Source: Streptomyces sp. B93
Lineage (GTDB): Bacteria; Actinomycetota; Actinomycetes; Streptomycetales; Streptomycetaceae
Reading direction: 5' to 3'
Length of the DNA stretch: 64,000 nt
Assembly: GCF_018070565.1 (NCBI RefSeq)
Contig: NZ_JAGPXL010000024.1
Location: 34,541 to 98,540, forward strand
The position numbers and the translations under genes were made by a program. The notes under the pieces were generated by a model that searched no databases, had not been told where the DNA came from, and saw nothing but the letters and a program-made list of their open reading frames with translations. Below, in pieces: positions 57,414 to 64,000 of this stretch (positions within the stretch are counted from its first letter, which is position 1; each line of letters begins with the position of its first letter).

Positions 57414-59471
57414 GTGAGCAGCCACCCCCACAGACCCACCCCCTCCCGCACCCCACGCCGCCGCGCCGCCGCCGTGGCGCTGGCCGGTGTCGCCGCCCTG
57501 GTCGCCACGGCCGTCCAGTCGGGCGCCGCCACCGCCGCCCCGGAGCAGGCCGGTCAGGCCCGGCCGGTCGCGGGCAAGGCCGACCCGGGCGCCCTGCCCG
57601 TCAAGCTCACCCCCGCCCAGCGCGCCGCGCTGCTGCGCGAGGCCGGTGCGGACACCACCGGGACCGCCGCCGAGATCGGCCTCGGCGCCAAGGAGAAGCT
57701 CGTCGTCAAGGACATCGTCAAGGACCGCGACGGGACCCTGCACACCCGCTACGAGCGCACCTACGCCGGTCTGCCCGTCCTCGGCGGTGACCTGGTCGTC
57801 GCCACCTCCGCGTCCGGCGCCGTCGAGAACGTCACCCGCGCCACCCGGGCCGCCCTCAAGGTGCCCACCCTGACCCCGGAGGTCGGCGCCGCGCACGCCG
57901 AACGGCAGGCCCTGGCCGCGGCGGAGGCCGAGGACGCCAAGAGTCCCGACGTCAGCCGCGAGGCCCGCAAGGTCGTCTGGGCGGCCGACGGCACACCGGT
58001 CCTCGCCTACGAGACCGTCGTCGGCGGCTTCCAGCACGACGGCACCCCGCAGGAACTGCACGTCGTCACCGACGCCGTCAGCGGCGAGAAGCTGTACGAG
58101 TGGGAGGCCGTCGAGACCGGCACCGGCCACACCGTCTACAGCGGCACGGTCCCGCTCACCACCACCCAGTCCGGGTCGACGTACAACCTCACCGACGGCG
58201 CCCGCGGCAACCACCGCACCTACAACCTCAACCGCGGCACCTCCGGCACCGGCACCCTCTTCTCCGGCGCCGACGACGTCTGGGGCGACGGCACCCCCGC
58301 CAACGCGGAGTCGGCCGCCGCCGACGCGCACTACGGCGCCGCGCTGACCTGGGACTACTACAAGAACGTGCACGCCCGCAACGGCATACGCGGCGACGGC
58401 GTCGGCGCCTACTCGCGGGTCCACTACGGCAACAACTACGTCAACGCCTTCTGGTCCGACAGCTGCTTCTGCATGACCTACGGCGACGGCGCGAGCAACT
58501 CCAACCCACTCACCTCGATCGACGTGGCCGGGCACGAGATGACCCACGGGCTGACCTCCAACACCGCGGGGCTGGTCTACAGCGGCGAGTCCGGCGGCCT
58601 GAACGAGGCCACCTCGGACATCCTCGGCACCGCCGTCGAGTTCTACGCCGCCAACTCCTCCGACGTCGGCGACTACCTCATCGGCGAGGAGATCGACATC
58701 CGGGGCAACGGCACCCCGCTGCGCTACATGGACCAGCCCAGCAGGGACGGCTCGTCCAAGGACAGCTGGTACTCCGGGATCGGCTCGATCGACGTGCACT
58801 ACTCCTCGGGACCCGCGAACCACTTCTTCTACCTGCTCAGCGAGGGCAGCGGCACCAAGACCATCAACGGTGTCACCTACAACTCCCCCACCTCCGACGG
58901 TCTGCCGGTGACCGGCATCGGCCGCGCCAAGGCGGAGCAGATCTGGTTCAAGGCGCTCACCACGAAGTTCACCTCCACCACCAACTACGCCGCCGCCCGC
59001 ACCGGCACCCTCGCGGTCGCCGGTGAGCTGTACGGCACCACGAGCACCGAGTACAAGGCGGTGCAGGACGCCTGGGCGGGCGTGAACGTCGGCGCCCGCT
59101 CCGGTGGCGGCGACGAGACCGGCACGTCCTTCGAGAACACCGCCGACGTGTCCATCCCCGACAACGGCGCCGCGGTGACCTCCGCGATCGCCGTGACCGG
59201 CCGGGCGGGCAACGCTCCCGCGAACCTCCGGGTCACCGTCGACATCGTGCACACCTGGCGCGGTGACCTGGTGATCGACCTGCTCGCGCCGGACGGCACC
59301 GCGTACCGGCTGAAGAACTTCTCCTCCTCCGACTCGGCGGACAACGTCCAGGAGACCTACACGGTCGACGCGTCCTCCGAGACCGCCAACGGCACCTGGC
59401 GACTGCGGGTGCAGGACCAGGCGCGCTACGACACGGGCTACATCAACAGCTGGAAGCTGACGTTCCCGTAA
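57414..59471 (+). CDS. secreted neutral zinc metalloprotease (M4 family, thermolysin-like), 685 aa
   Basis: Extracellular protease. A Sec signal peptide (Arg-rich then Ala/Val-rich, about 1-44) is followed by a long pro-region with FTP and PepSY domains, the M4 catalytic domain, and a C-terminal P domain (proprotein convertase-like; LRVTVDIVHTWRGDLVIDLLAPDG). Zinc ligands are HEMTH at 374-378 and Glu398 in GLNEATSD. ATG-alternative start is GTG at 57414, with AGAAGGAG upstream. 685 aa is normal for actinobacterial members. Confidence 0.95.
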   Translation: MSSHPHRPTPSRTPRRRAAAVALAGVAALVATAVQSGAATAAPEQAGQARPVAGKADPGALPVKLTPAQRAALLREAGADTTGTAAEIGLGAKEKLVVKDIVKDRDGTLHTRYERTYAGLPVLGGDLVVATSASGAVENVTRATRAALKVPTLTPEVGAAHAERQALAAAEAEDAKSPDVSREARKVVWAADGTPVLAYETVVGGFQHDGTPQELHVVTDAVSGEKLYEWEAVETGTGHTVYSGTVPLTTTQSGSTYNLTDGARGNHRTYNLNRGTSGTGTLFSGADDVWGDGTPANAESAAADAHYGAALTWDYYKNVHARNGIRGDGVGAYSRVHYGNNYVNAFWSDSCFCMTYGDGASNSNPLTSIDVAGHEMTHGLTSNTAGLVYSGESGGLNEATSDILGTAVEFYAANSSDVGDYLIGEEIDIRGNGTPLRYMDQPSRDGSSKDSWYSGIGSIDVHYSSGPANHFFYLLSEGSGTKTINGVTYNSPTSDGLPVTGIGRAKAEQIWFKALTTKFTSTTNYAAARTGTLAVAGELYGTTSTEYKAVQDAWAGVNVGARSGGGDETGTSFENTADVSIPDNGAAVTSAIAVTGRAGNAPANLRVTVDIVHTWRGDLVIDLLAPDGTAYRLKNFSSSDSADNVQETYTVDASSETANGTWRLRVQDQARYDTGYINSWKLTFP

Positions 59472-59494
59472 ACCCTCCACCGCAGCGCGTCCCA

Positions 59495-59528
59495 GCGGCA
59501 GCCGGAGCCACCGGGCTCCGGCTGCCGC
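59495..59528 (+). terminator. hairpin terminator of the metalloprotease gene
   Basis: GCGGCAGCCGGAGCC (59495-59509) pairs perfectly with 59514-59528, with the tetraloop ACCG. It begins 24 nt after the protease stop and ends only 16 nt before the DUF1990 ATG. Confidence 0.85.
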
Positions 59529-59530
59529 CG

Positions 59531-59544
59531 TACGCTTGGGTCCC
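59531..59544 (+). promoter_or_regulatory. probable leaderless promoter of the DUF1990 gene
   Basis: TACGCT at 59531-59536 fits TANNNT, and the ATG at 59545 is 8 nt after it. The terminator ends at 59528, so no room exists for a 5' leader or Shine-Dalgarno element. The downstream gene is therefore probably translated from a leaderless mRNA, with the -35 lying inside the terminator sequence. Confidence 0.45.
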
Positions 59545-60063
59545 ATGGCTGGGGCGGAGTTCACCTACGAGGACGTCGGCGCGACCCGGGAGCCGGACTT
59601 CTGTCCGCCCGGGTTCCACCGGCTGCACGTGCGCACCCGCATCGGCGAGGGCGAGGCGGTGTTCCGGCGGGCCGCCGAGGCCCTGGGCACCTGGGAGCTG
59701 CACCGCACGATGGGCGTCACCATGGACACCGGCGCCGACCGCGCGGCCCCCGGCGTCGACGTCACCGTCCGGCTCGCCGGGGTGGTGAAGGCGCCCTGCC
59801 GGGTGGTGTGGACGGTGGACGAGTACCGCCGCTCGGGATGGGCGTACGGCACGCTGGACGGCCACCCCGAGTGCGGGGAGGAGGCATTCGTCGTGGAACG
59901 CACCGGCGACGGCACGGTCTGGCTGACCGTACGGGCCTTCAGCCGCCCGGCGAAGTGGTACACCCGCGCGGGCGGCCCCGCCAACCGCGGCTTCCAGCAC
60001 GCCTACGCCCACCGCTGCGGCAAGGTCCTGCGCCGCCTGTGCGCCCCGCACGCACAGGACTGA
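59545..60063 (+). CDS. DUF1990-family protein, 172 aa
   Basis: Small single-domain protein of unknown function. Family blocks include FTYEDVGATREPD, GFHRLHVRTRIGEGEAVFRRAAEAL, VVWTVDEYRRSGWAYGTLDGHPECGEEAF and WLTVRAFSRPAKWYTR. The C-terminus is histidine- and arginine-rich (QHAYAHRCGKVLRRL). ATG at 59545, three codons after the ORF's first start-like codon. Relatives are called polyketide-cyclase/lipid-transport-like in some annotations, which I cannot confirm here. Confidence 0.85.
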   Translation: MAGAEFTYEDVGATREPDFCPPGFHRLHVRTRIGEGEAVFRRAAEALGTWELHRTMGVTMDTGADRAAPGVDVTVRLAGVVKAPCRVVWTVDEYRRSGWAYGTLDGHPECGEEAFVVERTGDGTVWLTVRAFSRPAKWYTRAGGPANRGFQHAYAHRCGKVLRRLCAPHAQD

Positions 60064-60086
60064 GCCGCACCCCGGACCGGCGCACC

Positions 60087-62711
60087 TCACCGCATCAGCA
60101 CCCCGGCCCCCTCCGCCACCTCCTCCGAAGGCACCGCCACCAGACCGACCTCCGTGGGCGAGGCCAGCAGGCGGTGGGCGGGGAGGATGCGGACCGTGTA
60201 GCCGTAGGGGCCGGTGCGGTCGAGGGCGAGGGGGCCCTCGTAGGCCCAGCGGCCCTCCAGGTCGGGACCGCCCGCGGCCTTCAGGGCGACCGTCGTCGCG
60301 TCGGCGATGCGGTCCTCGGAGTCGACGCGGCCGGAGACCGCCTGCACCTCCACGTCGTCCGGGCCCAGGTCGCCGAGGCCGACGCGCACCCGGAGGGTGA
60401 GCGTGGTGCCGAGTTCGGCGGTGGCGGCGGTCGCCGAGGTCTCCACGTGGTCGACGGTGACCCGCGGCCAGGCCGCGCGCACCCGGGCCTTCCAGTTGGC
60501 CAGTTCGCGCGCGGAGTCCGGGCCGGCGGCCCGGTGGGCGCGGGCGGCGGGGGCGTACAGCCGCTCCACGTACTCGCGGACCATGCGGCCCGCGAGCACC
60601 TTGGGGCCGAGCAGGCTGAGCGTCTGGCGGACCATCTCGATCCACCGGTCCGGCAGCCCGGTCGCCCCGCGCTCGTAGAAGCGCGGGGTCACCCGCTGCT
60701 CCAGCAGGTCGTACAGCGCCGCGGCCTCTATGTCGTCGCGCCGGTCCGCGTCGGTGGCCGCGCCGTCGGCGGTGGGGATCGCCCAGCCGAAGTCGGGCTG
60801 GAACCACTCGTCCCACCAGCCGTCCAGGACGGACAGGTTGAGGCAGCCGTTGAGCGCGGCCTTCATCCCGCTCGTCCCGCACGCCTCCAGCGGCCTGAGC
60901 GGGTTGTTCAGCCAGATGTCGCAGCCGGGGTAGAGCTTCTGCGCCATGGCCATGCCGTAGTCGGGCAGGAAGACGATCCGGTGCCGCACCCGCGGGTCGT
61001 CGGCGAAGCGGACCAGTTCCTGGACGAGCCGCTTGCCGCTGTCGTCCGCCGGGTGCGCCTTGCCCGCGACGACGATCTGCACCGGCCGTTCGGGGTGCAG
61101 CAGCAGCTCCATCAGCCGGTCCCGGTCGCGCAGCATCAGCGTCAGCCGCTTGTACGAGGGGACACGCCGCGCGAACCCGATGGTCAGGACGTCCGGGTCG
61201 AGCACCCCGTCGATCCAGCCCAGCTCGGCGGTCCCGGCGCCGCGCTGCCGCCAGGAGGCCCGCAGCCGTCGCCGTACCTCCACGACGAGCTGTTCGCGCA
61301 GGTCCCGCCGGAGGTCCCAGATGTCCTGGTCGGGGATGTCGGCGACGGCGTCCCAGCGCTCGGAGCCGCCCACCGACAGCGCGTCCTCGGTGCGCTGGGC
61401 GCCGATCTGCCGCGCGCCGAGCCGGAACACCTCCGGCGCCACCCAGGTGGGCGCGTGCACCCCGTTGGTGACGGAGGTGATCGGCACCTCGTCGGGGTCG
61501 AAGCCCGGCCAGAGCCCCGCGAACATGCCCCGGCTGACGTCGCCGTGCAGCAGGGAGACCCCGTTGGCGCGCTGGGCGAGGCGCAGGCCCATCACGGCCA
61601 TGTTGAACAGGTTGGGCTCCCCGCCGGGGTAGGTCTCCATGCCCAGGTTCAGGACGCGCTCGACGTCGATGCGGGGCAGTTCGGCGTCGCTGCCGAAGTG
61701 GCGGGCGACCAGCTCCCGGTCGAAGCGGTCGATCCCGGCCGGGACGGGCGTGTGGGTGGTGAACACCGTCCCGGCGCGCACCGCCTCCAGCGCCGCGTCG
61801 AACTCCAGCCCCCCGTCGCACAGCTCGGCGATCCGCTCCAGGCCGAGGAAGCCCGCGTGGCCCTCGTTGGTGTGGAACACCTCGGGCGCGGGATGCCCGG
61901 TGAGCCGGCAGTACGTCCGCACCGCCCGCACACCTCCTATGCCGAGCAGCATCTCCTGGAGCAGCCGGTGCTCGCTGCCGCCGCCGTAGAGCCGGTCGGT
62001 CACCCCGCGTTCGTGGGGGTCGTTGTCCTCCACGTCGGAGTCGAGCAGCAGCAGCGGGATCCGGCCGACCTGGGCCAGCCAGATCCGGGCGCGCAGCGAC
62101 CGCCCGCCGGGCAGCGCGAGGGCGACCTGCGCGGGGGTGCCGTCGGCCTCGTCGAGCAGGACGAGCGGAAGTTCGTTGGGGTCGAGGACGGGATAGTGCT
62201 CCTGCTGCCAGCCGTCCCGGGAGAGGGTCTGCCGGAAGTAGCCGTGCCGGTAGAGCAGACCGACGCCGATCAGCGGGACGCCGAGGTCGCTGGCCGCCTT
62301 CAGGTGGTCGCCGGCGAGGATGCCGAGGCCGCCGGAGTACTGGGGCAGCGCGGCCGTGATGCCGAACTCGGGGGAGAAGTAGGCGACGGCGGCGGGCAGT
62401 TCGGCGGAGTTCGGCTGGGTCTGGTACCAGCGGTCGCCGGTGACGTAGTCGTGCAGGTCGGCCGCGACCGTGGTGAGGCGGCGCAGGAAGCGGCGGTCAC
62501 CGGCCAGTTCCGCGAGCCGCTCCGGCGCCACGCTGCCCAGCAGCAGTACGGGATCGCCGTCCGAGGCGGCCCAGCGTTCGGGGTCGACGGACTGGAAGAG
62601 GTCACGGGTCTCGGGGTGCCAGGACCAGCGGAGGTTGCGGGCGAGATCGCTCAGGGGCGCAAGGGGTTCGGGGAGTACGGGACGGACGGTGAACCGACGG
62701 ATCGCCTTCAC
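60087..62711 (-). CDS. glgP: alpha-glucan phosphorylase (GlgP, GT35)
   Basis: Releases glucose-1-phosphate from glycogen. The long N-terminal DUF3417-type segment (IRRFTVRPVLPEPLAPLSDLARNLRWSWHP) identifies the actinobacterial subtype. The PLP-binding lysine is Lys617 in GTSGMKAALNG; NEGHAGFL, VTNGVHAPTWV and SYKRLTLMLRD are conserved blocks. About 874 aa is normal. GTG at 62711 has GAGGTG upstream. It diverges from glgE across a 570-nt gap, the arrangement typical of the GlgE cluster. Confidence 0.95.
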   Translation of the reverse strand: MKAIRRFTVRPVLPEPLAPLSDLARNLRWSWHPETRDLFQSVDPERWAASDGDPVLLLGSVAPERLAELAGDRRFLRRLTTVAADLHDYVTGDRWYQTQPNSAELPAAVAYFSPEFGITAALPQYSGGLGILAGDHLKAASDLGVPLIGVGLLYRHGYFRQTLSRDGWQQEHYPVLDPNELPLVLLDEADGTPAQVALALPGGRSLRARIWLAQVGRIPLLLLDSDVEDNDPHERGVTDRLYGGGSEHRLLQEMLLGIGGVRAVRTYCRLTGHPAPEVFHTNEGHAGFLGLERIAELCDGGLEFDAALEAVRAGTVFTTHTPVPAGIDRFDRELVARHFGSDAELPRIDVERVLNLGMETYPGGEPNLFNMAVMGLRLAQRANGVSLLHGDVSRGMFAGLWPGFDPDEVPITSVTNGVHAPTWVAPEVFRLGARQIGAQRTEDALSVGGSERWDAVADIPDQDIWDLRRDLREQLVVEVRRRLRASWRQRGAGTAELGWIDGVLDPDVLTIGFARRVPSYKRLTLMLRDRDRLMELLLHPERPVQIVVAGKAHPADDSGKRLVQELVRFADDPRVRHRIVFLPDYGMAMAQKLYPGCDIWLNNPLRPLEACGTSGMKAALNGCLNLSVLDGWWDEWFQPDFGWAIPTADGAATDADRRDDIEAAALYDLLEQRVTPRFYERGATGLPDRWIEMVRQTLSLLGPKVLAGRMVREYVERLYAPAARAHRAAGPDSARELANWKARVRAAWPRVTVDHVETSATAATAELGTTLTLRVRVGLGDLGPDDVEVQAVSGRVDSEDRIADATTVALKAAGGPDLEGRWAYEGPLALDRTGPYGYTVRILPAHRLLASPTEVGLVAVPSEEVAEGAGVLMR

Positions 62712-63281
62712 ATTCCACCTCGGCGGTTGTGGAAGAGACCGCCGGGGGCGGTCTCGTCGTCTGACGGGAAACGGTACCGGCGCGGACACCGCCTCCGCTG
62801 GGAGTGGCACCCGGCAGTTCGTCCGGAAATCGCCGCGATCCCCCTCTGCCCACTTCGGACGATATGGCCGATTCCGCCCCCCGGGCACCCTTGGACGCCG
62901 CACCCCGCACGAGAGGCTGCCCAGGGCCGTAACGGTCCACGCCACGCGTATACGGCGAACGGGGCGCACGGGACGGCCCGTTGGGGAGCGCGTTCGCCGT
63001 GGGCGCGGCGCACGGCAATGTCTCCGGTCAGAGCACCGGCTCACCGGAGGAACTCCGGCGTGTACCGGCCTCTTGAGGGCACACTCACGCCATCTGCTCC
63101 AACCCTCTCGGACGAGGCCGGTCTTGTGTGTAGACATACGCGTGAGTAGTTAACAAAGTGCCGGATTGCTCACCCGAATAGGGTGGGAAGGCTGCCTGCG
63201 GAACACCCCGCAGGCACCTCACGCATGACCCATCTCCCACATGCCATCCGCCCACCCACGTTGACGCGGACAGGAGCGGTG
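62712..63281. promoter_or_regulatory. 570-nt divergent regulatory region between glgP and glgE
   Basis: No gene is supported here; the ORF-like stretches are low-quality and antisense. It contains A/T-rich sequence at 63125-63180 (TTAACAAAGTG and GAATAGGGT), a hairpin GCCTGCGG-AACACC-CCGCAGGC at 63194-63215 that would lie in the glgE 5' leader, and AGGAG at 63271-63275. Two divergent promoters are expected, but I cannot identify a convincing -10/-35 pair. Confidence 0.6.
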
Positions 63282-64000
63282 ATGCCAGCCACGCACCACT
63301 CGTCAGCACCCCCGACACCCAGCACCCGAGGCCACGAGACCTTCCCCGGGCGCCCCGCCGACGCCGGTCCGCCGGCCCCGGAGCCACCCTTCGCGGGCGA
63401 CGACACCGCTGTCGGGCGCATACCGGTCCTCGACGTCCGCCCCGTCGTCCAGCGCGGACGCCGCCCCGCCAAGGCGGTGACCGGCGAGGAGTTCGAGGTG
63501 TCGGCCACCGTGTTCCGCGAGGGACACGACGCCGTCGCCGCCAATGTCGTACTCAGGGATCCCGAAGGGCGGCGGGGTCCCTGGACGCCGATGCGGGAAC
63601 TGTCCCCCGGCACCGACCGCTGGGGCGCCACCGTCACGGCCGGGGCGCCCGGCCGGTGGACGTTCACCGTGGAGGCCTGGGGCGATCCGGTCACCACCTG
63701 GCGGCACCACGCACAGATCAAGGTCCCCGCCGGCATCGACACGGACCTGGTCCTGGAGGAGGGCGCGCGGCTGCACGAACGCGCCGCAGCCGGGGTGCCC
63801 ACGGCGGACGGCCTGCGCGCCACCGTCCTCGCCGTCGTCGACGCCCTGCGCGACGAGTCGAGGCCCGCCGCCTCCCGTCTGGCGGCGGCGTTGACGCCGG
63901 AGGTGGACGCGGTGCTGGCCCGCTACCCGTTGCGGGACCTGGTGACCGTCTCGGAGGAGATGCCGCTGCTGGTGGAACGGGAACGTGCCCTGTACGGCGC
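63282..64000 (+). CDS. glgE: alpha-1,4-glucan:maltose-1-phosphate maltosyltransferase (partial, cut by right edge)
   Basis: GlgE extends glycogen using maltose-1-phosphate. The visible 239 codons hold a Pro/Ser-rich N-terminus of about 45 residues and the N-terminal beta domain (IPVLDVRPVVQRGRRPAKAVTGEEFEVSATVFREGHDAVAANV, split here; PGRWTFTVEAWGDPVTTWRHHAQIKV), which is the usual start of actinobacterial GlgE. The catalytic GH13 barrel lies outside the window. ATG at 63282 has AGGAG 6 nt upstream. It is divergent from glgP. Confidence 0.93.
   Translation, partial: MPATHHSSAPPTPSTRGHETFPGRPADAGPPAPEPPFAGDDTAVGRIPVLDVRPVVQRGRRPAKAVTGEEFEVSATVFREGHDAVAANVVLRDPEGRRGPWTPMRELSPGTDRWGATVTAGAPGRWTFTVEAWGDPVTTWRHHAQIKVPAGIDTDLVLEEGARLHERAAAGVPTADGLRATVLAVVDALRDESRPAASRLAAALTPEVDAVLARYPLRDLVTVSEEMPLLVERERALYG

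Noticed and set aside
62712..63281. Overlapping ORFs in the glgP-glgE intergenic region
   Set aside because: They are short, arginine/proline-rich and antisense or out of frame; the region fits a divergent promoter.

Overview
The window is chromosomal DNA of a high-GC actinomycete, almost certainly a Streptomyces. Evidence: about 70% or more GC, GTG used freely as a start codon, TTA codons nearly absent (I found two), GGDEF-EAL protein next to ligA and gatCAB, paired SseB-like genes, a tandem glycine riboswitch before gcvT, and glgE diverging from glgP. As far as I remember it, the gene order matches the S. coelicolor core block that runs from gatB/ligA through glyA/sdaA to glgE; I could not check this. 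I see no phage, transposase, tRNA, rRNA, CRISPR array or biosynthetic cluster.

Layout, left to right. 1-2425: a large LAL-type ATPase regulator (cut by the left edge), coupled to a 61-aa small protein. 2630-7045: a membrane protein, a GNAT, an MMPL transporter and a divergent methyltransferase. 7103-10668: gatC-gatA-(79-aa protein)-gatB for Gln-tRNA formation. 10894-17996: c-di-GMP enzyme RmdB, DNA ligase, a MetE-like protein, an SDR and a LOG-family protein. 18047-22263: DUF427, a hydrolase, mnmA, a Tat-type amidase and a cysteine desulfurase (mnmA and the desulfurase together supply tRNA 2-thiolation). 22349-25135: two tiny membrane proteins facing a TetR gene, then a thioesterase and a TRIC-type channel. 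25204-31210: a complete five-gene oligopeptide ABC importer. 31460-38830: two SseB-like genes, a P-loop protein, the glycine riboswitch, gcvT-gcvH-glyA and sdaA, forming a glycine/serine island. 38852-44537: an F420/NADP-type reductase, EF-hand protein, MerR, GNAT, beta-propeller lipoprotein, HATPase (TTA codon) and enoyl-CoA hydratase. 44645-47360: two paralogous L,D-transpeptidase lipoproteins. 47438-49774: glgX. 49873-57167: four consecutive ABC exporter half-transporters that read as two heterodimers. 57414-60063: a secreted M4 metalloprotease and a DUF1990 protein. 60087-64000: glgP and the start of glgE.

How the genes connect. The riboswitch should raise gcvT-gcvH-glyA expression when glycine is abundant; sdaA then removes the serine made. 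The glgX, glgP and glgE genes belong to alpha-glucan breakdown and the maltose-1-phosphate route. The exporter pairs carry complementary losses of ATPase motifs, so each pair should have one working and one degenerate ATP site. The most unusual sequence-level observation is a 53-codon ORF wedged between exporter genes 3 and 4, overlapping both by 4 nt and looking like a duplicated copy of the 5' end of gene 4. I did not find a convincing wholly new biological system; most of the window is conserved core chromosome.
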